From positions 1 to 16,748 of the forward strand of contig JALWTZ010000294.1 of the NCBI GenBank assembly GCA_026993285.1: a stretch of DNA of 16,748 nucleotides. The letters are read 5' to 3'. Under the pieces are notes generated by a model that was not told where the DNA came from, searched no databases, and saw only the letters and a list, made by a program, of their open reading frames with translations. Position 1 is the stretch's first letter; every line of letters starts with the position of its first letter. The position numbers and the translations under genes are program-made. The stretch comes from Lysobacterales bacterium. Lineage in GTDB: Bacteria; Pseudomonadota; Gammaproteobacteria; Xanthomonadales; S139-57. Shown here piece by piece: positions 1 through 7,672 of the stretch.

Positions 1-22
1 GAATGGGGCCGACGGTCGCGGC

Positions 23-229
23 TCAACCGCCGCCGATGGCCTGGATGATTTCCACCCGGTCACCGTCGGCCAGTTCATGCTCGGCCTGCCGGCTTTTGGG
101 CACGATGGTGGCATTGACCTCCACCGCCACCCGCTTGCCCGCCAGGCCCAGCTGTTCCAGCAGGGCGGCCACCGTCACGGGTGCGGGCAGTGCCCGCGGT
201 TCACCATTGAGCTGAATGTGCATCTCCAT
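23..229 (-). CDS. thiS: Sulfur carrier protein ThiS
   Basis: This gene encodes a 68-residue ubiquitin-fold protein. In the family, the C-terminal glycine is adenylated and thiocarboxylated, and ThiG then uses the sulfur to build the thiazole ring of thiamine in the cytoplasm. The visible support is the size (typical ThiS is 65-70 aa), an N-terminal MxIxLNGEP-type strand, a central hydrophobic segment with VAVEVN, and the C-terminal tail IIQAIGGG ending in the required Gly-Gly. A start two codons further in (MHIQLNG) is equally possible. The gene reads towards the left edge of the window, where thiG would be the usual next gene but is not visible. It is divergent from the gene at 354. The 124 nt between them hold no promoter I can call with confidence; a TATAAA at 302-307 lacks a good -35 partner. 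Confidence 0.93.
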   Translation of the reverse strand: MEMHIQLNGEPRALPAPVTVAALLEQLGLAGKRVAVEVNATIVPKSRQAEHELADGDRVEIIQAIGGG

Positions 230-353
230 CTCCCGCCAGCAGGGTATTTACAAGCGTCGATATTTGCCAGACACTGGTCATGCAACATTAGCAACATGAC
301 ATATAAAGCGGCATCAAGGCGCACATCTTAGCATTTGAGAGAGAACGGTCACC

Positions 354-1052
354 ATGTCTGAACAGAAAATGAGCTTTGCCACGCCCTTCATGGCCTCCGC
401 GGCTGAGGAGTCGCGGGAGTTTATCGAAGCCCACCTGCAGCGCAAGCAGAAGGAGCTGCAGCAACTGCCGCCCAACGGCGACCCCATGGAACGGGCACGG
501 GTGCAACTGGAGATTGCCGAGGCCCAGGTGGGACTGAACCAGGGTGCCCAGGCCTGGATCAACGCCCGCGCGGCCTTTCAGGTCTTTCTCGACCACGAGG
601 ACTGGGAAATGGCCGTCCGCGCGGCGGATGTGCTCTATCAGACCGGGCAGCCGGCCGCCCTGCCCGCGCTGGGCCACGGTGTCTGGCTGGCCGTCACCTT
701 TCCCATCGACCCCAACCTGACTTTGCAGATGCTCAGCTACATCATCGACGAAACGCCGCCGGATGCCGATGGCGCCGCCGTGGCCGCGGTGGCCGCCCGC
801 TATATCGCTGATTTGCGCGCCTCCGAGGACGACTACGAGAATCTGGAATTCCTCACCCGCCAGCAACTGGTGCAGGTGGCCGAAAGGCACAGCAATGTCA
901 GCAACCAGGAGGAACTGGATGCCTGGCTGGACCGGCTGGAACTGCGTGAGCCGGAAGTCTTCCTCAAGCGGCTGGGGCTGGTGGTGGGGGCCATCGTCGG
1001 TGAAGAATGGTGGTTTGATCGCGACGCCATTCGTGCCAAACTGCCGGACTGA
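354..1052 (+). CDS. Conserved-looking protein of unknown function, paired with an M14 hydrolase
   Basis: I do not recognise this 232-residue protein. It is soluble, with no signal peptide and no convincing membrane segment, and appears largely alpha-helical. The first 85 residues are charged and rich in E, Q, R and A, in helix-like or TPR-like periodicity (AxxAQVGLNQGAQAWINARAAFQ). A more hydrophobic centre follows (about 100-130), and the C-terminal part is acidic (EELDAWLDRLELREPEVFLKRLG). No catalytic motif is evident. The start ATG follows a GAGAGAG Shine-Dalgarno stretch about 10 nt upstream. The M14-family gene begins 24 nt downstream on the same strand, so the two are probably co-transcribed and may act together; that link is inference. 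Codon usage and GC resemble the neighbours, so nothing suggests recent transfer. Confidence is for a real gene, not a function. Confidence 0.85.
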   Translation: MSEQKMSFATPFMASAAEESREFIEAHLQRKQKELQQLPPNGDPMERARVQLEIAEAQVGLNQGAQAWINARAAFQVFLDHEDWEMAVRAADVLYQTGQPAALPALGHGVWLAVTFPIDPNLTLQMLSYIIDETPPDADGAAVAAVAARYIADLRASEDDYENLEFLTRQQLVQVAERHSNVSNQEELDAWLDRLELREPEVFLKRLGLVVGAIVGEEWWFDRDAIRAKLPD

Positions 1053-1076
1053 CCGTTCACGGGAAACCACCACGCC

Positions 1077-2177
1077 ATGGGGCTACGCGTACTGCATCAT
1101 CTTCCGGCCGGCCTGTTGCAGACGGAGGCCACCGGCCTGCTGCGCAAGCTGGGCGGGCCAACCCTGATCGAGCTGGCCGGGCGCAGGGAACCGGCCCTGT
1201 TTGTCAGCGTGCTGCAACATGGCAATGAAACCACCGGCTGGGATGCCTTGCGGCGCGTGTTGCTGAAACATCAGGGCCAGCCACTGCCCCGGCGCTTGCA
1301 GATCCTTATCGGCAATGTGGAAGCGGCGGCCCGGGGCCTGCGCAAGCTGGAGCAGCAACCGGATTTCAACCGCTGCTGGCCGGGAGGCACCCTGCCTCCC
1401 GAACAGGCCGATCACCCCTTCTGCCACATCACCCGGCAGGTGATCCGGCGCGTGGCCGAAGTACCGCCTTTCGCCAGCATCGACCTGCACAACAACACCG
1501 GCCTCAACCCGCACTACGGCGCGCTCAACCGGCTGAATACCCAGGCCTTGCACCTGGCCACCCTGTTCAGCCGCATCGTGGTGTATTTCGAGACCCCCAC
1601 GGGGGTGCAGTCCATGGCCATGGCCGAATACTGCCCGGCCCTGACCCTGGAATGCGGCCAGGTGGGGGAACGTGCGGCGCTGGACCATGCCGAGCGTTTC
1701 ATCGAAGCCTGCCTGCACATGGACCACCTGCCCGACAAGCCGGTGGCCGCGCACGATATCGACCTGTTTCACACGCGGGCCATCATCCGGGTGGCGCCGG
1801 AACTGTCCTTCAGTTTTGACGGCAGCCCGGCGGACATCCGCTTTGTTTCCCGGCTGGATCACCTCAATTTCCGTGAACTGCCCGCCGGCACGCTGTTCGC
1901 GGAACTCTCCAGCACACACCCGGCGCCGCTGCAGGCCCGCGATGAGCACGGGGCGGATATCAGCGCGCAGGTCTTCATCCGTGAAGGCCATGCCCTGCGC
2001 CTGCGACGGCCCTACATGCCGGCCATGCTGACGCTGGACCACCGCATCGTGCGCCAGGATTGTCTGTGCTATTTCATGGAACGGCTGAAACCGGAAAGGC
2101 TGCCACCCGGTTGCGTGGCCCCGGCGGCCCATGCGGCCGTTGAGGCTCAGGGCCGCCAGCCGGAAACGATCGGGTAG
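1077..2177 (+). CDS. M14-family zinc hydrolase, succinylglutamate desuccinylase/aspartoacylase-like
   Basis: This 366-residue protein belongs to the AstE/ASPA branch of the M14 metallocarboxypeptidase fold, whose members cleave amide bonds of N-acyl amino acids or peptides with one zinc ion. The metal-binding signature is visible: HGNE gives His48 and Glu51, and SIDLHNNTG gives His138. LTLECGQVGE places a likely catalytic glutamate at about residue 192. The C-terminal 100 residues form the extra beta-rich domain usual in this branch. There is no signal peptide, so it is probably cytoplasmic. The true substrate is unknown; no arginine-succinyltransferase (ast) genes are nearby, so calling it AstE would be unjustified. 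The start ATG has only a weak GGGAAA upstream and may be translationally coupled to the preceding gene. Its 3' end overlaps the convergent nadE by 31 nt. Confidence 0.88.
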   Translation: MGLRVLHHLPAGLLQTEATGLLRKLGGPTLIELAGRREPALFVSVLQHGNETTGWDALRRVLLKHQGQPLPRRLQILIGNVEAAARGLRKLEQQPDFNRCWPGGTLPPEQADHPFCHITRQVIRRVAEVPPFASIDLHNNTGLNPHYGALNRLNTQALHLATLFSRIVVYFETPTGVQSMAMAEYCPALTLECGQVGERAALDHAERFIEACLHMDHLPDKPVAAHDIDLFHTRAIIRVAPELSFSFDGSPADIRFVSRLDHLNFRELPAGTLFAELSSTHPAPLQARDEHGADISAQVFIREGHALRLRRPYMPAMLTLDHRIVRQDCLCYFMERLKPERLPPGCVAPAAHAAVEAQGRQPETIG

Positions 2178-3754
2178 CGACGGTCACGCCCGAAGGCACG
2201 GGCGGTCACCTTGGGGCCGGGCGCGCCCTGACGGCGCTTGTACTCGTTGCGCAGCAGCAGGCCGATGACCCGGTCCACATCCGCCGCGGCAAAGCCCTCG
2301 GCCAGCAATTCCGCACGGGAGGCATCCTCTTCCACCAGCCGCCGGAGCAGGGCATCCAGCACCGGATAGTCGGGCAGAGAGTCACTGTCGCGCTGGCCGG
2401 GCGCCAGCTCCGCCGACGGCGGGCGTTCGATCACCGCCCAGGGGATGATTTCCCTTTCCCGGTTGACCCAGCGCGCCAGCTGGTAGACCACCGTCTTGTA
2501 GCAATCCTTCAGCGGGGCATAACCGCCATTCATGTCACCATAAAGCGTGGCATAACCCGTGGCCAGTTCGGACTTGTTGCCGGTGGCCAGCAACAGTTTG
2601 CCGGACTTGTTGGACAGGGCCATCAGCAGGGTACCGCGAATGCGTGACTGCAGGTTTTCCTCGGTGACATCCGCGCCGCGCCCGTCGAATACCGGTTGCA
2701 GCAGGCTTTCCATGCCGCGGAAGGTCTCCTCGATGGGCAATACATCGTAGCGCACGCCCTGGGTTCGGGCCTGTTGCGCCGCACCCTGAAGGGAAAGGTC
2801 TTCGGTATAACCGGTGGGCAGCATCAGCGCGTGCACCTGCTCCGCGCCCACCGCCTCCACCGCCACCGCCAGGGTCACCGCCGAGTCGATACCGCCGGAA
2901 AGCCCGAGACAGGCACCGGAAAAACCGGATTTGGTTATATAGTCGCGGGTGCCGGTGACCACCGCCTGCCAGAGATCTTCCACGGTCTCCGGCCAGTCAG
3001 CCACCGCTTCGGCGGGCTGCAGCGGCCAGTCCAGCAGCCGCAGGTCATCCCGCCAGGCCGGCTGCCGGCTGTGCAGGCGGCCTTCGCCATCCAGCACAAA
3101 ACCCGCGCCGTCGAATACCAGGTCATCCTGCCCGCCCCAGAGGTTGACATAAACCACCGGCAGGCCCAGCGCGCTGGCATGGGCGCGGGCGGTTTGCAGG
3201 CGTTCTTCCCGCTTGCCGTCCTGGAAGGGGGAGGCATTGAGCACCAGCAGGCCATCCACACCCTGTTTCGCGTAGGCGCGAGCCGGGCCGGGGGCCCAGA
3301 GATCCTCGCAGATGAGCACGCCCAGGCGCTGGCCGGCGCATTCCACCACCAGGGTATCCGGGCGGCTGTCGAACCAGCGTTTTTCATCAAATACCAGATA
3401 GTTGGGCAGTTCCTGCTTGCAATAGCGCCCCCGCACCTGGCCATCGGCCAGCCAGCTGGCCATGTTGTACAGGCGGCCTTCCAGCCGTTGCGGATGGCCC
3501 AGCACCACCTGTATGCCCTCGCACTGGCGGGCGATTTCCGTCACGGCCTGTTCGCAGGCGGTGACAAAATCCGGGCGCAGCAGCAAGTCTTCCGGCGGGT
3601 AACCGGAGACCACCAGCTCGGGAAACAGCAGCAGCTGTACGCCCTGGGCGCGGGCCTGGGCCAGCGTGTCGACAACCCGTTGCTGGTTCCAGGCAATATC
3701 GCCGACCCGCGGATTGACCTGGGCCAGGCCAATCCGCAGTGCATGACCCGGCAT
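2147..3754 (-). CDS. nadE: Glutamine-dependent NAD+ synthetase
   Basis: This 535-residue two-domain enzyme makes NAD+ from deamido-NAD+ (nicotinate adenine dinucleotide) with ATP and glutamine, the last step of NAD synthesis. The N-terminal nitrilase-type glutaminase domain (about 1-250) has the Glu-Lys-Cys triad: Glu46 in LLLFPELVVSGYPPED, Lys113 in RYCKQELPNY and Cys149 in GVLICEDLW. The C-terminal synthetase domain carries the pyrophosphate-binding loop SGGIDS (286-291), LLATGNKSELATGYATLYGD, and the closing EYKRRQGAPGPKVTARAFGRDRRYP segment. The length fits the bacterial two-domain class. The start ATG lies 1 nt after the sucD stop, with an AAGGTGA within the sucD end as a possible ribosome site, so it is probably the last gene of a sucC-sucD-nadE operon. 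The stop lies inside the convergent M14 gene. Confidence 0.97.
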   Translation of the reverse strand: MPGHALRIGLAQVNPRVGDIAWNQQRVVDTLAQARAQGVQLLLFPELVVSGYPPEDLLLRPDFVTACEQAVTEIARQCEGIQVVLGHPQRLEGRLYNMASWLADGQVRGRYCKQELPNYLVFDEKRWFDSRPDTLVVECAGQRLGVLICEDLWAPGPARAYAKQGVDGLLVLNASPFQDGKREERLQTARAHASALGLPVVYVNLWGGQDDLVFDGAGFVLDGEGRLHSRQPAWRDDLRLLDWPLQPAEAVADWPETVEDLWQAVVTGTRDYITKSGFSGACLGLSGGIDSAVTLAVAVEAVGAEQVHALMLPTGYTEDLSLQGAAQQARTQGVRYDVLPIEETFRGMESLLQPVFDGRGADVTEENLQSRIRGTLLMALSNKSGKLLLATGNKSELATGYATLYGDMNGGYAPLKDCYKTVVYQLARWVNREREIIPWAVIERPPSAELAPGQRDSDSLPDYPVLDALLRRLVEEDASRAELLAEGFAAADVDRVIGLLLRNEYKRRQGAPGPKVTARAFGRDRRYPIVSGWRP

Positions 3755-3755
3755 T

Positions 3756-4631
3756 TCAGCCAGCCATCACCTTTGCCATGGTGGCACCCAGATCCGCCGG
3801 TGAACGCACGGTGGTCACACCGGCCTTCTCCAGCGCGGCGAACTTGGCTTCCGCCGTGCCCTGGCCACCGGCAATGATGGCGCCGGCATGGCCCATGCGC
3901 TTGCCCGGCGGCGCGGTGACACCGGCGATATAGGCCACCACCGGCTTGGTGACGTATTCCTGGATGAACTCGGCCGCTTCCTCCTCGGCCGTGCCACCGA
4001 TTTCGCCCACCATGATGATACCCTCGGTTTGCGGGTCATCCTGGAACAGTTGCAGGCAGTCGATGAAGTTCATTCCCTGGATGGGGTCGCCACCGATGCC
4101 GATACAGGTACTCTGGCCCAGCCCTTCCAGGGTGGTTTGATACACCGCCTCGTAGGTGAGGGTGCCGGAACGGGACACCACGCCAATCTTGCCCGGTTTG
4201 TGGATGGAAGCCGGCATGATGCCGATCTTGCAGGCACCGGGAGTGATGATGCCGGGGCAGTTGGGGCCGATCAGGCGCACGCCTTCCATCTGCGACAGCA
4301 CGGCATCCACCCGCATCATGTCCAGCACGGGAATGCCTTCGGTGATGCAAACGATCACCTGAATGCCGGCATCGGCCGCTTCCAGAATGGCATCCGCGGC
4401 AAAGGGCGGCGGCACATAGATCACCGAAGCCTCGGCGCCGGTTTCCTCCACGGCCTCGCGCACGGTATTGAACACCGGCAGGCCCAGATGGGTGCTGCCG
4501 CCCTTGCCCGGGGTGACGCCACCCACCAGCTGGGTGCCATAATCCAGCGCCTGCTGGGAGTGAAAGGTACCCTGCTGGCCGGTAAAGCCCTGGCAGATGA
4601 CCCGGGTACTGGCATCGATCAAAACACTCAT
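3756..4631 (-). CDS. sucD: Succinyl-CoA ligase (ADP-forming), alpha subunit
   Basis: This is the alpha subunit (291 aa; the family is about 290) of succinyl-CoA synthetase, which converts succinyl-CoA to succinate with substrate-level phosphorylation in the TCA cycle. The CoA-binding Rossmann domain starts at GFTGQQGTFHSQQALDYGT. GPNCPGIITPG and GVVSRSGTLTYE mark the middle. The phosphorylated active-site histidine is His248 in GKRMGHAGAIIAGGQG. The frame stays open about 67 codons upstream, but that stretch lies inside sucC in another frame and is low-complexity R/G-rich. The ATG at 4631 is preferred because it begins the family-typical MSVLID and has an AAGGAG site 7 nt upstream. It overlaps the sucC stop as ATGA, so the two subunits are probably translationally coupled. 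Confidence 0.98.
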   Translation of the reverse strand: MSVLIDASTRVICQGFTGQQGTFHSQQALDYGTQLVGGVTPGKGGSTHLGLPVFNTVREAVEETGAEASVIYVPPPFAADAILEAADAGIQVIVCITEGIPVLDMMRVDAVLSQMEGVRLIGPNCPGIITPGACKIGIMPASIHKPGKIGVVSRSGTLTYEAVYQTTLEGLGQSTCIGIGGDPIQGMNFIDCLQLFQDDPQTEGIIMVGEIGGTAEEEAAEFIQEYVTKPVVAYIAGVTAPPGKRMGHAGAIIAGGQGTAEAKFAALEKAGVTTVRSPADLGATMAKVMAG

Positions 4632-5803
4632 GCTCCGGCTCCTTCTTTTGCAGCAGCCACGGCTTTCTGGGCCGCGTCGTTCAGGTTGTCGGCGGGAATG
4701 ATGGCCAGCCCGGATTCGGCCAGCATCTGCTTGCCCTGCTCCACATTGGTGCCTTCCAGGCGCACCACCACCGGCACACCCACATTCACCTGCTTCACCG
4801 CCTGGATGATGCCTTCGGCGATGAGGTCGCAACGAACAATGCCACCGAAGATGTTGACCAGAATGGCCTCCACCCGGTCACTGGAGAGAATCAGCTTGAA
4901 GGCCTCGGTCACCCGTTCGGCGGTGGCGCCACCGCCCACATCCAGGAAGTTGGCCGGCTTGCCGCCGTTGAGCTGGATCACATCCATGGTGGCCATGGCC
5001 AGGCCGGCACCATTGACCATGCAGCCGATATTGCCGTCCAGGGTCACATAGTTGAGATCGTGTTCGCTGGCGGCCACTTCCACCGGGTCTTCCTGGCGGG
5101 TGTCGCGCATGGCGGCCAGATCCTTGTGGCGGAACAGGGCGTTGTCATCGGCGTTGATCTTGGCATCCAGGGCCTGCAGGTGCCCCTCGCCGTTGATGAT
5201 CAGGGGGTTGATCTCCACCAGGGAAAGGTCCTTCTCCATGAACAGCTGGTAGAGCTGCATCAGAATGTGGGTCAGCTCGCGTACCTGCTTGCCGTCCAGC
5301 CCCATGGCAAAGCCGATCTGACGGCAGTGATAAGGCTGCAGCTGCTCGGTATTGTCCACGTGCAGGGTGTGGATTTTCTCCGGTGCGGTACGGGCCACTT
5401 CCTCGATTTCCACCCCGCCTTCCGCGGAAGCGATGATGGAAACACAACGGTGCGCCCGGTCCACCAGCATGCTCAGATATAATTCACTGGCGATGTTCGT
5501 GGCTTCGGCCACCAGTACCTCGTTAACCGGCAGGGCGCGGCCACCGGTCTGATAGGTCTCGATGGACATGCCCAGCATGTTGCCGGCCACCTCGCGTACT
5601 TCGTCCAGGCTGGAAACCAGCTTGACGCCACCGGCCTTGCCACGGCCACCGGCATGTACCTGCGCCTTGATGACCCAGTGGTCACCCCCCATTTTCTCGG
5701 CCACGGCCACGGCTTCATCCGCCGTGGTTGCCACATCGCCGGCGGGTACCGGTATGCGATAGGCTTCGAACAGGCGCTTGGCCTGATACTCGTGAAAATT
5801 CAT
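4628..5803 (-). CDS. sucC: Succinyl-CoA ligase (ADP-forming), beta subunit
   Basis: This 391-residue beta subunit pairs with SucD (E. coli SucC is 388 aa). It has the N-terminal MNFHEYQAK start and an ATP-grasp nucleotide-binding region (VIKAQVHAGGRGKAGGV at about 45-61; SLVEINPLI and ALDAKINADDNA for metal binding at about 200-225). The C-terminal ligase domain has GNIGCMVNGAGLAMATMD, FLDVGGGA, LVNIFGGIVRCD and VVVRLEGTN. The frame is open another 96 codons upstream, but the ATG at 5803 matches the universal N terminus and follows a GGGGGACAGG ribosome-site stretch. It is the first gene of the predicted sucC-sucD-nadE operon and diverges from pilS. The 238 nt between sucC and pilS (5804-6041) hold no promoter I can call with confidence in either direction. 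The usual sdh/suc neighbours are absent here. Confidence 0.98.
   Translation of the reverse strand: MNFHEYQAKRLFEAYRIPVPAGDVATTADEAVAVAEKMGGDHWVIKAQVHAGGRGKAGGVKLVSSLDEVREVAGNMLGMSIETYQTGGRALPVNEVLVAEATNIASELYLSMLVDRAHRCVSIIASAEGGVEIEEVARTAPEKIHTLHVDNTEQLQPYHCRQIGFAMGLDGKQVRELTHILMQLYQLFMEKDLSLVEINPLIINGEGHLQALDAKINADDNALFRHKDLAAMRDTRQEDPVEVAASEHDLNYVTLDGNIGCMVNGAGLAMATMDVIQLNGGKPANFLDVGGGATAERVTEAFKLILSSDRVEAILVNIFGGIVRCDLIAEGIIQAVKQVNVGVPVVVRLEGTNVEQGKQMLAESGLAIIPADNLNDAAQKAVAAAKEGAGA
4639..4644 (-). promoter_or_regulatory. Ribosome binding site deciding the sucD start
   Basis: A full AAGGAG Shine-Dalgarno sequence lies inside the last codons of sucC, 7 nt before the sucD ATG at 4631. It supports this start over the longer upstream open frame. 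Confidence 0.85.
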
Positions 5804-6041
5804 CCTGTCCCCCGCAATAAGGTTATGATCAGATGGAAGGCGTGCCATCACAGGAGAAGACACACCGATATGCCTGCAGCCGGAACCATGCCCGACTGAT
5901 ATTCGCCGCCTGGTTTTGCAGTTTGAGCACCGGGAGATTCCCCATGTCAGGCTGGAAAGCGCAGACCTGCGACGAAGCAGCGCATATTGTGGAACAAAGT
6001 CCGCTGAATGGCAAAGAAAAAATATCCAATTGGTAATAGGC

Positions 6042-7664
6042 ATGCAAGACGGACACCGACCCGAAAACCAACCCATGCAAGACACCGCCACCGTTGAACT
6101 GGTGGTGCGATATCTGAACCTCTATCGGGTATTGCTGAGCCTGGTACTGGCGCTGTTGTTCCTGCTGCCTCCCATGCGCGATTTCTTCGACCACCGGGCA
6201 CAGGAATGGATCAATGGCGGCACTCTGCTGTATCTCTACGGTGCGCTGGGGCTGATCATCTGGCAACGCAAGTGGGGTGCATACAAAATCTGCCGACAGC
6301 TCCACTCCGGCCTGTTGCTGGATCTGGTCTGCACGACCGCATTGCTGCTGGGCAGCGGTGACCTGCACAGCGGTCTTGCCCTGTTGCTCATTCTTCCGCT
6401 GGCCGGTGCCGGCATGGCCATGCGGGCGCAAATGGCATTGTTTCATGCTTCACTGGCCACGCTGATGATTCTCACGCTGGCCCTGAATGGCTGGATCAAT
6501 GCCGGTGCCGACATGACCACGCTGCTGGCCGCCGGCCTGCATGGCATGGCCTATTTCGGCACCGTGGGCCTGGCCATGCGTATCGGCAGAAAACTGGCCG
6601 AGAGCCAGGCACTGGCCAGTGCTCGTGGCCTGCAGTTGCAGACCCAGCAACAGATCAATGCGCTTATCCTGCAGCGCATGCGTAACGGTACCCTGGTCAT
6701 TGATGAACAAGGCCGGATTCAGCAAATCAACGAAGCCGGCTGGTATTTGCTGGGCATGCCGGAAAAACTCCCCCAAAAACTGTCGGACCTGCCTGAAGGC
6801 ATTCGCCTGCGTCTGGAAGAATGGCGGAAACATGGCCAGCACAACCCGGTGCCCCTGCGCCTGGCTGGTGGCCTGCCCCGCATTGTGCCTCGTTTTGTAC
6901 CACTGGATCAGCAAACCCGTGGCGCCGTACTGGTTTTTCTCGAAGATGACACCACCCTCAACCGTCGCGCCGAGGAGATCAGCCTGCGCACCCTGCGCGC
7001 CATGGCCCGTGGCATTGCTCACGAGATCCGCAATCCCTTGAGCGCCATCCACCACGCAGCCCAGTTACTGGAAGAATCGCCCCTGCCAAAAGAAGACCAC
7101 AGCCTGCTGGAAATCATCACCAGCCAGAGCCAGCGCATGGATGGCATCATCGACCAGTTGCTACGGGTCAGCATGCGGGAACCAGCACGGATTCGCAGCC
7201 TGGATGCCGTTGAGTGGCTGCAGAGCTGGGCCAAGCAACAGCAGGCACCGCCGGAACTGACCTTGCCGCCATCCCCTTTCCCACGCGTTCAGTTTGACCC
7301 TGATCACCTGCAAACCGTCCTCGATGAACTGCTGGACAATGCCCATTGCCATGGCCATTTGCCCGGACAGCCCCCCCGGATCCACATCTCCCTGTTCCAG
7401 GATACGGATGGCACGCCCGGCCTGCGGTTTTGCGACCGGGGCCCCGGCATTCCCGCCGGTGAAGACCAGAACATCTTTGCCCCGTTCTTTACCACGGCCA
7501 CGGGGCAGGAACATTACGGATTGGGCTTGTATCTGGCACGATTGCTGGCGGAAGCCAATCTGGCCAGCCTGGATCTGATCGCCAGTAATCATGGCGCCTG
7601 TTTTGAACTGACCATGCTGCGCAGCAAAACCCCCTATAATGAGAACATCCGAACCCACAGCTGA
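6042..7664 (+). CDS. pilS: Sensor histidine kinase PilS of the pilin-regulating two-component system
   Basis: This is an inner-membrane histidine kinase that phosphorylates PilR to control pilin transcription. From the ATG at 6042 it is 540 aa (P. aeruginosa PilS is about 530). Six hydrophobic segments lie between about 28 and 180 (for example LLSLVLALLFLLPP), followed by a coiled linker (ESQALASARGLQLQTQQQ) and a PAS-like domain (NGTLVIDEQGRIQQINEAG). The H box ARGIAHEIRNPLSAIHHA has the phospho-accepting His327. The N box is DELLDNA (about 428-434), followed by FCDRGPGIP (G1), FAPFFTT (F) and GLGLYLARLLAEA (G2). The start is uncertain: 6042 has a weak GGTAATAGG before it, 6075 lacks one, and an in-frame ATG at 5916 adds 42 residues without family resemblance. 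pilR follows 8 nt after the stop. Confidence 0.95.
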   Translation: MQDGHRPENQPMQDTATVELVVRYLNLYRVLLSLVLALLFLLPPMRDFFDHRAQEWINGGTLLYLYGALGLIIWQRKWGAYKICRQLHSGLLLDLVCTTALLLGSGDLHSGLALLLILPLAGAGMAMRAQMALFHASLATLMILTLALNGWINAGADMTTLLAAGLHGMAYFGTVGLAMRIGRKLAESQALASARGLQLQTQQQINALILQRMRNGTLVIDEQGRIQQINEAGWYLLGMPEKLPQKLSDLPEGIRLRLEEWRKHGQHNPVPLRLAGGLPRIVPRFVPLDQQTRGAVLVFLEDDTTLNRRAEEISLRTLRAMARGIAHEIRNPLSAIHHAAQLLEESPLPKEDHSLLEIITSQSQRMDGIIDQLLRVSMREPARIRSLDAVEWLQSWAKQQQAPPELTLPPSPFPRVQFDPDHLQTVLDELLDNAHCHGHLPGQPPRIHISLFQDTDGTPGLRFCDRGPGIPAGEDQNIFAPFFTTATGQEHYGLGLYLARLLAEANLASLDLIASNHGACFELTMLRSKTPYNENIRTHS

Positions 7665-7672
7665 AGCACATC

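Noticed and set aside
285..300. GCAACAT direct repeats and a TATAAA upstream of the gene at 354
   Set aside because: The repeats are short (7 nt, twice), and the TATAAA lacks a -35 at a proper distance; too weak for a promoter or operator call.
4632..4832. In-frame upstream extension of sucD by 67 codons
   Set aside because: It lies within sucC in another frame and is R/G/H-rich; the ATG at 4631 has AAGGAG and the family N terminus.
2696..5051. Long plus-strand frames antisense to nadE, sucD and sucC
   Set aside because: They are rich in H, G, Q and R and repeat the pattern of complementary frames to GC-rich genes; the minus-strand genes have intact catalytic motifs.
5916..6041. Upstream pilS start giving 42 extra residues
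   Set aside because: There is no ribosome site and no family resemblance, and the length from 6042 already matches PilS.
5804..6091. In-frame upstream extension of sucC by 96 codons
   Set aside because: It does not resemble any SucC, runs through the divergent promoter region and into pilS; the ATG at 5803 gives the normal MNFHEYQAK start.
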